Assembly (NCBI RefSeq): GCF_001296045.1
Contig: NZ_LJHS01000007.1
Span: 1-64,000 of the forward strand
Reading direction: 5' to 3'
DNA: 64,000 nucleotides
From: Rhizobium sp. AAP43
Lineage (GTDB): Bacteria > Pseudomonadota > Alphaproteobacteria > Rhizobiales > Rhizobiaceae
Made by a program: the position numbers and the translations under genes. This document shows positions 8,079 through 17,631 of this stretch, piece by piece (position 1 is the first letter of the stretch; each line of letters opens with the position of its first letter). The notes under the pieces were generated by a model. It saw only the letters and a list, made by a program, of their open reading frames with translations. It had not been told where the DNA came from and ran no database searches.

Positions 8079-9470
8079 ATGCTCGACACGCGCTCGGATC
8101 TGCGACGGAGAGTGGATCAGTTGATCCATCTTATCGACGATCGTCTCAACCGCCAGGTCAATGCCATTCTTCACCATGCTGACTTCATGGCGATGGAGGC
8201 AAGATGGCGGGGGCTTGCCATGCTTGTCGTGGAGGCGGCCCGAGGCCCGGACGTCAAGGTCAAGGTTCTCGCAGTCTCCTGGCAGGATCTCTCCCGATCC
8301 ATCCAGCGAGCCGCCGATTTCGACCAGAGCCACCTCTTCGAACTTGTCTACAGCCGCGAATTCGGCATGCCAGGCGGCGAACCCTTCGGCTTGTTGGTCG
8401 GCGATTATCTGCTGTCGCCAGAGGAGCCGAGCGGTGGAGATACCGTGGGCACGCTTGCGCAGCTTGCCCTGGTTGCAGCTGCCGCTTTCTGTCCTTTCGT
8501 GGCTGGTGCCACGCCGCAGGCGATCGGGCTTGAACGTTTCGCTGACCTGGATCGCGTGCATGATTTTTCTTTTCTCGCCACTGACCCGAGGCGGTTACGC
8601 TGGAATAGCCTGCGTGCGGCGGATGACGCCCGCTTCCTTGGTCTCGTTGCACCAAGGGTTTTGATGCGCAGCCCACTGCCTCCCCTTTCTCGCAGGCGCG
8701 ACGATCTCTTCCCCTTTCGCGAAGAAATCGCAGCGGATGGTCGTACGCTGCTCTGGGGCAATGGTGCTTTTGCTTTCGCGTCCATCGTTATTCGAAACTT
8801 CATCGAAAGTGGTTGGTTTGCCGATATTCGGGGTGTTACCCAGGATGGCATCGATGGCGGACTCCTTTCGGAACAGCAATTGCCGCCGCTTGACTTCGGT
8901 ACGGAGAGTGGAGGCCTTTCTGCCCAGCCGCCGGTCGAGATCAGACTGTCCAGCGGTCAGGAGCAACAACTCGGCGATCTCGGCGTCATTCCAATCGGCA
9001 CGACCTATCTGACGGCCAATGCCATCTTCAATACCAATCCGTCGCTTCATGCTCCATCGCGTTTTTCGACCGAACAGGCCCGCCAGAACGCCCGACTTGC
9101 TGCGATGCTACAATATGTGCTGTGCGCCTCCCGTTTCAGCCATTTCCTCAAGGTGATCATGCGCGACGAAATCGGACAGATTTCGGATGCCCGAACGCTG
9201 GAGCGTCGACTGGACGAGTGGCTTGGCGGATACACACTCGGGAATGACGATGCAGATCTTTCGCTGCGAGTACGCTATCCGCTGCGCTCGGCTGGCATCA
9301 CCGTAGCGGAAGTGCCCGGCAAGCCCGGTTGTTTCTCCTGCACGGTGCGGCTGCAGCCACATTTCCAGCTCGACGACATTTCCACGAGTTTTCACCTGAT
9401 CGCCGAGATGGCGAGAGACACCGTCGGCCTGGCCTCTGGCCCTGCTTCACGGGAAAGGATTTCCGCATGA
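8079..9470 (+). CDS. tssC2: Second, divergent TssC-like protein (TssC40 type)
   Basis: The product shares the TssC plan (MEARWRGLAMLVVEAA, FGMPGGEPFGLLVGDY, SRFSHFLKVIMRDEIG, ending in QPHFQLDDISTSFHL) but diverges strongly from TssC and lacks its N-terminal extension. I placed the start at ATG 8079, preceded by AGGA, giving 463 residues. Alternatives are TTG 8037 with AGGTGG close upstream, or an ATG at 7932 that would overlap tssC by 79 bp. In A. tumefaciens both TssC paralogues are reported to be needed for secretion. The gene ends in an ATGA overlap with tagJ. Confidence 0.9.
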   Translation: MLDTRSDLRRRVDQLIHLIDDRLNRQVNAILHHADFMAMEARWRGLAMLVVEAARGPDVKVKVLAVSWQDLSRSIQRAADFDQSHLFELVYSREFGMPGGEPFGLLVGDYLLSPEEPSGGDTVGTLAQLALVAAAAFCPFVAGATPQAIGLERFADLDRVHDFSFLATDPRRLRWNSLRAADDARFLGLVAPRVLMRSPLPPLSRRRDDLFPFREEIAADGRTLLWGNGAFAFASIVIRNFIESGWFADIRGVTQDGIDGGLLSEQQLPPLDFGTESGGLSAQPPVEIRLSSGQEQQLGDLGVIPIGTTYLTANAIFNTNPSLHAPSRFSTEQARQNARLAAMLQYVLCASRFSHFLKVIMRDEIGQISDARTLERRLDEWLGGYTLGNDDADLSLRVRYPLRSAGITVAEVPGKPGCFSCTVRLQPHFQLDDISTSFHLIAEMARDTVGLASGPASRERISA

Positions 9471-10288
9471 GCTTTTCGCAAGAAGTCGATGCCCTTTTGT
9501 CGAGCAACGACATTCGAGCAGGTCTTGAAGCCTGCAAGGCAAGGCTGAAGACGGCCCCGTCCGATCCGCAGGCACGTCAGCTTTACATCGATCTCTTGAT
9601 CCTGGTGGGCGACTACGAGCGCGCCGACGATCAGTGCGGCCTTGCTGCCACGCTCGATTCATCGAAGGTGATGAGCTTTGCCATGCTGCGCCATCAGTTG
9701 CGTGGAATGGCGGCGCGCAATGCTTGGTATGAGACGGGCGCCGTTCCGGAGTTCCCCGATGGGCCGACCGGGCTCGATACGCTCGCTCTCAAGCTTGCCG
9801 TCGCAGATCGAGCCGGCAATCGAAACGAGACTGGCGCGGCTCTCACCGCCTTGGAAACGGCGCGCGCAGAGCGGCCGATGTCAGTTGCTGGCCAGAATGT
9901 GTCTGATTTTCGCGACCTGGATGATCGCCTCCCACATGCATTCGAAGTGATCATGGGCGGAGGATCGTATCTCTGGGTGGATTATTCGCGTGTCCGACAG
10001 CTCCGTCTCGATCCAATCAGCCGCCCTCGCGATTTGGCCTTCAGACCTGCGCAACTTACGTTGATGGATGGCGCAACAGCACCAGTCCTGCTACCGGCAA
10101 TCTATCATGGCACGGCCGGTGACGACGCGACCCAACGCCTTGGCCGAAGCACAGAATGGGTTGAGACCATGACCGGCTTGACGGTCGGGCTGGGGCAGCG
10201 TTGCTTCCTCAGTGGTGAGACCCTGGTCCCGTTTCATGAACTCGGCCTGCTCGAAAACATCGCCACCGAAGAGGCTGTCCATGGCTGA
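9467..10288 (+). CDS. tagJ: TagJ (ImpE family) T6SS accessory protein
   Basis: The 273-residue protein starts MSFSQEVDALLSSNDIRAGL, with TPR-like helical repeats (KTAPSDPQARQLYIDLLI, GDYERADDQCGLAATLD) and a C-terminal ImpE domain containing SYLWVDYSRVRQLRLDPI near residue 165. TagJ proteins bind the sheath protein TssB and are thought to influence sheath handling by ClpV. The start overlaps the tssC2 stop (ATGA), indicating translational coupling. The gene is absent from many T6SS loci but typical of the Agrobacterium/Pseudomonas HSI-I type. Confidence 0.92.
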   Translation: MSFSQEVDALLSSNDIRAGLEACKARLKTAPSDPQARQLYIDLLILVGDYERADDQCGLAATLDSSKVMSFAMLRHQLRGMAARNAWYETGAVPEFPDGPTGLDTLALKLAVADRAGNRNETGAALTALETARAERPMSVAGQNVSDFRDLDDRLPHAFEVIMGGGSYLWVDYSRVRQLRLDPISRPRDLAFRPAQLTLMDGATAPVLLPAIYHGTAGDDATQRLGRSTEWVETMTGLTVGLGQRCFLSGETLVPFHELGLLENIATEEAVHG

Positions 10289-10814
10289 TCCGTTGGACAT
10301 GTTCCGTCCGCGTGAACGGCAGGTTGCACGTTCCATACTGGATCGGCTTCTGGATGACGCGCCTTATAGTTCGGCAGACCCGATGAGCGGCTATGTCGAT
10401 CAGGTGCGAGATATGCGCGAATGCATCCGGCGCGACCTCGAAGCGCTCCTGAACAGCCGCAAACCGATCAGGACTCCACCTGCAAAACTAGTCGAATTGC
10501 AGAATTCGTTGCTCGGCTACGGGATTGATGGAGCCGTATCAGCGAACCTTATTACCGATGAAGCGAAGCTCATGCTGGCGCGGTCCATAGAGCGCCGAAT
10601 TCGCCGGTTCGAAACCCGGTTGGATAACATTCAGGTGACGATTCTGAAGAGCAGGACTGTTACTGAGCGTGCGCTTAGACTGCGGATCGAGGCGACTTTC
10701 CGCCTGCATGACGGCATGCCGCCGATCAGCTTCGAATCGACCATCGACCCGGCAACCCAGCGTTTCCGCGTCGACGGAGGCCGAAGTGCTGAGTACGGTG
10801 TCGCTCATGGCTGA
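10281..10814 (+). CDS. tssE: TssE, gp25-like baseplate protein
   Basis: The 177-residue product begins MADPLDMFRPRERQVARSIL and carries the gp25/lysozyme-like core: MRECIRRDLEALLNSRKP, LLGYGIDGAVSANLIT, RSIERRIRRFETRLDN. TssE is the wedge subunit of the baseplate that starts sheath polymerisation. It overlaps tagJ by 8 bp and tssF by 8 bp, so the three are very probably translated in a coupled way. Confidence 0.95.
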   Translation: MADPLDMFRPRERQVARSILDRLLDDAPYSSADPMSGYVDQVRDMRECIRRDLEALLNSRKPIRTPPAKLVELQNSLLGYGIDGAVSANLITDEAKLMLARSIERRIRRFETRLDNIQVTILKSRTVTERALRLRIEATFRLHDGMPPISFESTIDPATQRFRVDGGRSAEYGVAHG

Positions 10815-12588
10815 AGGCTTTCTGTCGCGATACAACGAAGAGCTTGCAGCGCTCCGCCAGCGTGCTGGCCGCTTCGCCAATGCTTTTCCCAAGATTGCGG
10901 GTCGCCTTCGCATGTCCGACGAGGTCGCGGACGATCCCCATGTGGAGCGGTTGATCCAGAGCTTCGCCTATTCCGCGGCGCGCATCCGCCAGAAGCTTGA
11001 CGACGAGTTTCCCGAACTCACGGACAGCATGCTGGAAACCCTCTATCCACATTATCTCGCGCCAATACCGTCTATGACCATCGTCCAGTTCGAGCCGGGT
11101 CGCACCCTGGCCAGCCAACAGGTCATCCCGCGTCACAGCGAACTCGTGGCGGAGCCGATCGGCGGCGAAAGTTGCCGTTTCCGAACGACGCAGGATGTGC
11201 GCATAGCCCCGGTCGAGCTTGTTGCGGCCAAATTGACAGGGCAGCCGGTTGAAGCGCCGCCGGCCCCCTTTCCGGGCGTGGCCGGTTGTTTGCGTCTATC
11301 GCTCCGGTCCACTGATGAACGGCTCCCTCTTTCAGCCGTGGGGCTCACCCACCTTCGGCTTTGCCTCACCGCGCCGTGGCAACAGGCCGTTGGCATGCAT
11401 GAGCTTTTGGTCAACCATGTTGCGGGTTTTGCATTTGCGCGCCATGCAGACGACCGGACGGCTATATTCATGCCGGCCTCGAAGCTGACACCGGTCGGTT
11501 TCCAGTCTGACGAGGCTATGCTTCCCTATCCCGCCGCTAGCTTCGCGGGCTATCGGCTGCTGAGCGAATTCTTCGCCCTCCCCCAGAAGTTTCTCTTCCT
11601 GGAGATCGCGGGGCTTGAGGCTTGGCAGGGCGATGCGATGGAAGTCTTCATCTATCTTCGCAAGAGCGATCCTAAGCTTGAGCGGTCTTTGACGGCACGC
11701 GACATCGCACTTCATGCAAGCCCGGCCGTCAATCTGTTCCGGCAGGGGTGCGAACCTGTGGCGATTGACGGAACCCGGACGGAATATCGACTGATCGCCG
11801 ATGCCCGGCGCCAGAAGACCCGCGAAATTCACAGCGTCGAGCGTGTCGTGCTGACAGATGTGGCGGGACGGCGCCAGACATGCCAGCCGTTTTTCGGCCG
11901 CTCCCAACGAACGAACGGCGCAAGTATCTATTTCCAGATCTATCGCCGTTTCGACGAGGATGATGGCACGAGCGACACGGATATCGCGTTTGTCGACCCC
12001 AACAAGCGACACGCAACCCCGCTCGACACGGTCGCTAGCATCGATGCCCTGTGTCTCAATCGTGACCTTCCGGAACAATTACCCTTCGGTGGTGGACATC
12101 CACATCTCCAGCTGGCGTCCGGTCATGAGGCGGTTGCTTCCGTCATGGCACTCACACCGCCAACACCGGCCGTCAGGATGAACGATCGGGAGGGGCGTGC
12201 ATGGCGGCTAGTTTCTCATCTGGTTCTGAACCATCTGTCGATCGCAGACGGACAAGGCGGAGCCCTCAAGGATATCCTGTCGCTGTATGCCTTTCGCGAT
12301 ACGCCTGAAACACGACAATTGGTGGATGCGATTGCCGCTGTTGAAACGCATCAGTCGCTTGCCCGGATGGAGCATGGCGGAATGGTTTCCGGTACGGAGG
12401 TGAACGTTTCTTTTGATCCGGCAGTCATCGATCAGCCCACTGCCCATCTGTTCGGTCTCGTGCTCGACCGCTTCTTCGGCCTCTACACCTCGATGAACAG
12501 CTTTACACGGCTCACTGTCACGATGAAGGGCATGAGTGAACCGGTCGCTCGTTTTCCGGCCCGTGCGGCCGAACGTCCGTTGATCTGA
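10807..12588 (+). CDS. tssF: TssF baseplate protein
   Basis: The 593-residue product starts MAEGFLSRYNEELAALRQRA, matching the ImpG/VasA family, with FPELTDSMLETLYPHYLAPI and IVQFEPGRTLA motifs shortly after. TssF, together with TssG and TssK, forms the baseplate wedge docked on the TssJ/L/M membrane complex. The start was chosen at 10807 because this Met gives the family N-terminus and overlaps the tssE stop. Length is normal for the family. Confidence 0.96.
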   Translation: MAEGFLSRYNEELAALRQRAGRFANAFPKIAGRLRMSDEVADDPHVERLIQSFAYSAARIRQKLDDEFPELTDSMLETLYPHYLAPIPSMTIVQFEPGRTLASQQVIPRHSELVAEPIGGESCRFRTTQDVRIAPVELVAAKLTGQPVEAPPAPFPGVAGCLRLSLRSTDERLPLSAVGLTHLRLCLTAPWQQAVGMHELLVNHVAGFAFARHADDRTAIFMPASKLTPVGFQSDEAMLPYPAASFAGYRLLSEFFALPQKFLFLEIAGLEAWQGDAMEVFIYLRKSDPKLERSLTARDIALHASPAVNLFRQGCEPVAIDGTRTEYRLIADARRQKTREIHSVERVVLTDVAGRRQTCQPFFGRSQRTNGASIYFQIYRRFDEDDGTSDTDIAFVDPNKRHATPLDTVASIDALCLNRDLPEQLPFGGGHPHLQLASGHEAVASVMALTPPTPAVRMNDREGRAWRLVSHLVLNHLSIADGQGGALKDILSLYAFRDTPETRQLVDAIAAVETHQSLARMEHGGMVSGTEVNVSFDPAVIDQPTAHLFGLVLDRFFGLYTSMNSFTRLTVTMKGMSEPVARFPARAAERPLI

Positions 12589-12601
12589 CGGGAATGATGG
12601 C

Positions 12602-13627
12602 ATGACCCATAGGATCAGCGAAATCACGGACACTCTGGCAGACCGCCTCGATCGCGAACCCGGCAGTTTCGATCCGGTGACAGCCTTGCGGGTGGCGCAA
12701 ACTTCGGCCAACGGCTTGCTCGATATTGTCGCCCCTGTCGGTGTTTCGCCCGCACCACTTGGGGTCAGCGGTTATGAAAGACGCGGACCGCGCCAAAAGA
12801 TCCGTGCGCTCTTCGCCAACCTTACAGGCCCGGTCGGCGCATTGCCTCACGCCTATAACGAGCTCGTCCTGCGCGAGGAGCGCAATCGCGCGCGCGCACT
12901 CTCGGCATTCTTCGATCTTTTCAATAGTCGCGTTTCCGAACTTTTTGCCGACGCAAGTGACAAATATAGGCTGGCCCGCCGGCTGCGCTGGCGCGGTGCG
13001 AGCGAGCATGGTGGCTTCATCAAGGCGCTCCTTTCCCTGGCTGGCCTCGGAACACATGAGCTGGTCGATCGTGTTGGCATTGAGCAGGACCTCCTCCTGC
13101 GGTTCTCTGGATATTTTTCCGACAAGACCCGTCATGCATCTGGCCTGCGTGCAATGCTTGGTGACCTGACCGGCTTACCGATTGAAATCGAGCAATTCCG
13201 TCCACGTTGGCTGGCGATACCGCTGGATGAACAGACCCGAATGGGGCAGTCGAGCGCTGTGCGGCTCGGTATCAATACGTCGGCGGGCTCGGCTGTTCGC
13301 GACCTTGTTGGTTCGTTCCGGATCGTGGTTGGACCGGTGCGCTACGGCGATTATTTGCGCTTCTCTCCAGATGGCCGCTTCATCCGGGAAGTGGTGGCAC
13401 TCACTCGCCTTTATGTCGGCCCGGTTCTCGATTTTGATATTCAGGTTATCCTCCACAAGGATGATGTTCCTTTCTCCTCGTTGAGTCAGGCCGGTCATGT
13501 TCCTCGCCTCGGTTGGAACAGCTGGGCACGGATAGCACCGGCCGAGCGAGACAGCCGTGATGCCATCGTCAACGCCCATTCGGTTGAGCGGCGGATATCG
13601 GAGGATGCAACATGCAGATCGAACTGA
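12602..13627 (+). CDS. tssG: TssG baseplate protein
   Basis: The 341-residue product belongs to the ImpH/VasB family. It has an N-terminal FDPVTALRVAQ motif, APLGVSGYERRGPRQKI, a LPHAYNELVLREERNRARAL-type helix, DLFNSRVSELF, and a C-terminal QVILHKDDVP LGWNSW region. TssG completes the TssEFGK wedge. It starts 13 bp after tssF and overlaps the following FHA gene by 16 bp. Confidence 0.95.
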   Translation: MTHRISEITDTLADRLDREPGSFDPVTALRVAQTSANGLLDIVAPVGVSPAPLGVSGYERRGPRQKIRALFANLTGPVGALPHAYNELVLREERNRARALSAFFDLFNSRVSELFADASDKYRLARRLRWRGASEHGGFIKALLSLAGLGTHELVDRVGIEQDLLLRFSGYFSDKTRHASGLRAMLGDLTGLPIEIEQFRPRWLAIPLDEQTRMGQSSAVRLGINTSAGSAVRDLVGSFRIVVGPVRYGDYLRFSPDGRFIREVVALTRLYVGPVLDFDIQVILHKDDVPFSSLSQAGHVPRLGWNSWARIAPAERDSRDAIVNAHSVERRISEDATCRSN

Positions 13628-14772
13628 TGCCGATCGGTGGCAAGGAAGTTGGCCAGTTCAATCGGATGGTTCTCGACCGTGGCCGAAAAACACTAGGCCG
13701 CGGGCCCGATTGCGACTGGAAGCTACCACAGGATCTGCGGGTCGCTTCGAAACTCCATTGCATTGTCGAACGCCAGGGTGATCGCTTCCAGCTGGTTGAC
13801 CGGAGCTCAAACGGCACCTGGGTCGATGGAGTTTTGGTGCAGGATGGCGCATCCGCACCCCTTGCCGACGGCAGTCGCGTGACAATCGGCAATCTGGAAC
13901 TGGCAGTTTCGATCAGCGGGCAGCCAAGCGGCACTGACGGTGATTTCGCCGGGGACTACGCGCTTTCCGATGAGCCTCTGACGATTTCCGCCATCCTCTC
14001 AGATATCGTTCCTGGCGGACGCATTGCTGGCGGTATTCTCGGTGCGTCTGAAACGGCTGAATTGCCTGTTCGTCCCTCGATTGCGATCAAAGGCGTCTCC
14101 TCCTCCCGCAATGTTGAGATTGGGTGGTCCGGGCCACCAGACCCGCGGGATTTTGGCACGATCCTCCCCGCAGACTGGGACGCCGATCCGACATCTGAGT
14201 TCGGCGGTCTGCTTGAACATGGAGCAGCGACGCAAGTTTCAATTTCGGTTGCGCCAAAGATTGGCGGGGGACAGGCAAAGGCGCCGTCTCAGTTAGCCGA
14301 TGGCTTGCCTGAAAGCGGGAGCACGGCAGTGGCGCAGGATTCGGATGCCGCGTTAACGCCGCTTGTCGATCGATTGGAAAGGCAGGTCGGCTTGCTCAGC
14401 GGCCTGCTCGGCTGTGACGATGGGACCAGTGCAGATACTCTCACCGATCGCGTCGATATCGATGGTCGCCTCATAGCGCTTCTCACCGTCCACGAACGAC
14501 TCCATGCCAACCTTGACCGGTTGCTTTCAAACAGTGACCGCATCTTCAATCCACGAATGATCGAAGCGCGTGTCGATGCGCAGAGCGGTCTGCCGCTTGG
14601 CCCCCTGCAAGCCCTTCGCTACTGGCGGATCTATCGCGCGCAATTCGTGACCGATGGGCGAAACCTTTCCGCCTTCGATCTGATGCGTGCCGGTGTGTCT
14701 GCCGATCCACTGCAGGAGACGCCCGGGAGGGCCGGCCTCGCCAAACAAGGAAAGACCTCCGATGAGGAATGA
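13612..14772 (+). CDS. fha: FHA-domain T6SS scaffold protein (Fha/ImpI)
   Basis: The 386-residue protein has an N-terminal forkhead-associated domain (about 10-95) with TLGRGPDCDWKL, a SKLHCIVE site and DRSSNGTWVDG, all phosphothreonine-binding landmarks. A low-complexity linker follows, then the T6SS-FHA C-terminal domain (about 245-370, ERQVGLLSGLLG ... FNPRMIEARVDA). In A. tumefaciens Fha recognises phosphorylated TssL after action of PpkA, promoting Hcp/effector recruitment. The kinase, phosphatase and TssL are all in this operon. Confidence 0.93.
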   Translation: MQIELMPIGGKEVGQFNRMVLDRGRKTLGRGPDCDWKLPQDLRVASKLHCIVERQGDRFQLVDRSSNGTWVDGVLVQDGASAPLADGSRVTIGNLELAVSISGQPSGTDGDFAGDYALSDEPLTISAILSDIVPGGRIAGGILGASETAELPVRPSIAIKGVSSSRNVEIGWSGPPDPRDFGTILPADWDADPTSEFGGLLEHGAATQVSISVAPKIGGGQAKAPSQLADGLPESGSTAVAQDSDAALTPLVDRLERQVGLLSGLLGCDDGTSADTLTDRVDIDGRLIALLTVHERLHANLDRLLSNSDRIFNPRMIEARVDAQSGLPLGPLQALRYWRIYRAQFVTDGRNLSAFDLMRAGVSADPLQETPGRAGLAKQGKTSDEE

Positions 14773-16102
14773 GAACCGCGTAGCCTGGAGCGAGGGAATG
14801 TTCCTTCGCGTCCAGCATTTCCAGCAATCAGACCGCTGGACCGAACGGCTGGTAAGAACCTCGATCCGTCCTCTTTCGCCCTATCCTTGGGGCGTGTCCG
14901 AGCTTGCGATCGACCGCAGCGCGCTTGCGACAGGTAAATTTGCCCTCGTCTCGGTTGCCGGAATCTTGCCGGATGGCACGCCGTTCGAGGCGCCGCTTGA
15001 TACCGACCTGCCACCGCCTCTCGATCTCGATGAGACGGTGAAGAACACGATCGTCTATCTTGCCTTGCCGACCCGCCAGCCGGGTCGTGCCGACACGACC
15101 ATAAACGGGGTGGGTCTGCGTAACCAGATCCGGCATGTCGGCTCCGTCTACGAGGCACCCGACGCGAATGTCGAAACTGATTTCATGGCTCAGATAGAAG
15201 TTGGGCGGCTGGCTCTACGTTATCTGAAGAGCGGCGACGACATGGCAGGTTACGATCTGATCGGGGTCGCAAGGGTTGTCGAGGTCCGCTCAGACCGGGC
15301 CGTCATTCTCGATGCCGACTATCTGGCTCCTTCCCTGACCCTCTCGGCAGAACGTCGTTTGAGCGACTTGGTCGGAGAATTACTTGGCATCGTGCGGCAT
15401 CGTGCCGAGGCGATTGCCGAGCGTATCGGCGATCCGACGATCCGAGGAACGGCGGAGGTGGGAGACTATTTTCTCTTGCAGATCCTCAATCGCGCTGATC
15501 CCCTGCTTCAGCACATGGTTGCAAACGCCACGCGTCTGCACCCGGTCGACTTTTTCGAAACCTGCATCCAGCTTGCTGGCGAACTCGCAACCTTTACCAC
15601 AGAACGCAAGCGGGCAGTCGAGTTTCCGCCCTATCGGCATAAGGATCTTAAGGCCACATTTGCGGCGGTATTTGATGAGCTGCGAACTTCGCTGTCTGCG
15701 GTACTCGAACAGTCGGCCGTATCGATCGAGCTTGCCGAGCGGCGTCACGGTGTTCGGGTTGGCACAATCCACGATCGGACGCTATTGCGAGATGCGGGTT
15801 TCGTTCTCGCCATCCGGGCGGACATGCCGGCGGAAGATATCCGGCGCAAGCTTCCGGCCCAGATCAAGGTTGGTCCAGTCGAACGCATTGCCGAACTTGT
15901 CAATGTCGCACTCCCCGGCATTCCGGTGCGACCCTTGCCCGTTCTCCCACGCCAGCTCCCCTATCGGTCGGGCACGATCTATTTTGAGCTGGATACGCAA
16001 AACCCGCTTTGGAAGCAGCTCGATACCTCGGGTGCCATTGCTCTGCATCTCTCCGGCGATTTCCGTGAACTGCAGATGGAACTCTGGGCGTTGAGAGCAT
16101 GA
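14762..16102 (+). CDS. tssK: TssK baseplate-membrane adaptor
   Basis: The 446-residue product begins MRNENRVAWSEGMFLRVQHF, the invariant TssK/ImpJ opening (W-x-EGMFL-xPQHFQ type). TssK trimers resemble phage receptor-binding proteins and connect the baseplate to TssL and TssM. The start at 14762 overlaps the fha stop by 11 bp; the longer frame to 14687 is an artefact of that overlap. The C-terminus (YFELDTQNPLWKQLDTSGAI, LSGDFRELQMELWAL) is complete. Confidence 0.96.
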   Translation: MRNENRVAWSEGMFLRVQHFQQSDRWTERLVRTSIRPLSPYPWGVSELAIDRSALATGKFALVSVAGILPDGTPFEAPLDTDLPPPLDLDETVKNTIVYLALPTRQPGRADTTINGVGLRNQIRHVGSVYEAPDANVETDFMAQIEVGRLALRYLKSGDDMAGYDLIGVARVVEVRSDRAVILDADYLAPSLTLSAERRLSDLVGELLGIVRHRAEAIAERIGDPTIRGTAEVGDYFLLQILNRADPLLQHMVANATRLHPVDFFETCIQLAGELATFTTERKRAVEFPPYRHKDLKATFAAVFDELRTSLSAVLEQSAVSIELAERRHGVRVGTIHDRTLLRDAGFVLAIRADMPAEDIRRKLPAQIKVGPVERIAELVNVALPGIPVRPLPVLPRQLPYRSGTIYFELDTQNPLWKQLDTSGAIALHLSGDFRELQMELWALRA

Positions 16103-17631
16103 GCAGGGATCCTTCTTCCTGGCAGAGCTTGCCGACCATCGTTGAACTTACCGATAGCGGACGGGCGAAGCAGCAAGCCGCTGCTCGAATTGCAGATCTG
16201 CTCGACGATGTGATCGTCGCTCCGGAAAACAACAGGGCGTCGGGAGATGCATCTGTTGATCGCACTGGCTGGTCCGTCGAAAGGTTGGTTCGTGACTTCA
16301 GCTTGGGCGGCGAAGAGGTGCCAATGCTGGTGCGCGCTGCAGCGCCATTGCTCAATCTATCGCATGAAATTCGAAAAACAGACGCCCAGCCGGATATCGA
16401 CGAACTGCGCCGGGTTTCGTTTGAAGTGGTCAATCGCTACGAGCGTGATCTTGGCGCGGCGAGGATCAGTCCCGAACGGGCTCGGGCTGCGCACTACATC
16501 ATCTGCGCGACGCTGGACGATGTGGTCCTTAGCAAGCCCTGGGGGGTGACTGCCGGCTGGGCCCGGTCAGGCTTGGTGTCGACCTTTCATATGGATGTGA
16601 CGGGTGGCGAGCGAGTTTTCGATCTTCTTGACCATTTTCACCAGACGCCTGGATCGGCCAAGGATATCCTGTTGCTGATCTATCTTTCGCTATCGCTTGC
16701 CTTCGAAGGCCGTATGCGTGTTTCTGCTCGCGGCAACCTTGAACTTAGCCGTATCCGTGATGGTCTATACAAGACGTTGCTTGGCCAATACGGCATCTTC
16801 GAACGGGAACTGTCACCCCATTGGCGCGGTGTTTCTGCCCGCCACCGGCCGCTTAAGACCGCTACGGCGCTATGGACCCTGTTGTCCGTCGTGGCGCTTA
16901 TCTTCGCCCTTGGCTATCTGTTCTTCACCCTATCCCTGAATGGGATTTCAGACGGTACGTTCACGCGTCTTGCCGGACTTCCGCCAAGCGAGACGCCGAG
17001 TGTGGTGATGACCACGCCGCCTCTACCGACGCCACCTGCTGAAGATCCGGCGCCCATTGCTGTCGCACCGCCGCCTGTCATTCCTGAATTGCCTCCACGA
17101 AAGCCCGACCCGGTGCCAATCGAGGAACTTCTCGCCTTTCTTCAGCCGGAGGTCGACAAGAAGCTGGTGACGCTCTCGGATGCCGAAGGCAGGCTTCGCA
17201 TCCGGATCAACAATTCCGGTTTGTTTGAGACGGGCAGCGCCGAGGTCAGCCCACTGTTTCGCGATCTGCTTGAGCGGATTGGAGCAGCCCTTGCTGCCGA
17301 TCGTTTCCGGGCGGTCGTCGTCGGGTATACTGATAATGTTCCAATCAAGACCGTACAATTTCCTTCGAATTGGCACCTGTCCGAGGCGCGTGCCAAGGCG
17401 GTTGGCGAAATTCTAGGCGCCTATACCGGTACCGAGGCCATCCTGACGGAAGGGCGCGCCGACAGCGATCCGATTGCCTCCAATGACACGCCAGAAGGCC
17501 GAGAAATGAACCGACGTACAGAAGTACTCGTTCTGACTGATCCCCGGCAACATCTTGGCGGCCAAGACATCGCGCCTCCTGTGGTCGAAGCAAGCGAGCC
17601 TGCCGAACCGAGTACAGGTAGCCAGCCATGA
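16099..17631 (+). CDS. tssL: TssL inner-membrane protein with C-terminal OmpA domain
   Basis: The 510-residue protein has a cytoplasmic DotU/IcmH domain (about 60-245), one membrane helix (TALWTLLSVVALIFALGYLF, about 255-275), a proline-rich periplasmic linker, and an OmpA-like peptidoglycan-binding domain (about 355-495, VVVGYTDNVPI, LSEARAKAV, NRRTEVLVL). Near the N-terminus, LPTIVEL contains Thr13, at the place where A. tumefaciens TssL is phosphorylated by PpkA (Thr14 there); this equivalence is my inference. The gene overlaps tssK and tssM by 4 bp each. Confidence 0.95.
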   Translation: MSRDPSSWQSLPTIVELTDSGRAKQQAAARIADLLDDVIVAPENNRASGDASVDRTGWSVERLVRDFSLGGEEVPMLVRAAAPLLNLSHEIRKTDAQPDIDELRRVSFEVVNRYERDLGAARISPERARAAHYIICATLDDVVLSKPWGVTAGWARSGLVSTFHMDVTGGERVFDLLDHFHQTPGSAKDILLLIYLSLSLAFEGRMRVSARGNLELSRIRDGLYKTLLGQYGIFERELSPHWRGVSARHRPLKTATALWTLLSVVALIFALGYLFFTLSLNGISDGTFTRLAGLPPSETPSVVMTTPPLPTPPAEDPAPIAVAPPPVIPELPPRKPDPVPIEELLAFLQPEVDKKLVTLSDAEGRLRIRINNSGLFETGSAEVSPLFRDLLERIGAALAADRFRAVVVGYTDNVPIKTVQFPSNWHLSEARAKAVGEILGAYTGTEAILTEGRADSDPIASNDTPEGREMNRRTEVLVLTDPRQHLGGQDIAPPVVEASEPAEPSTGSQP

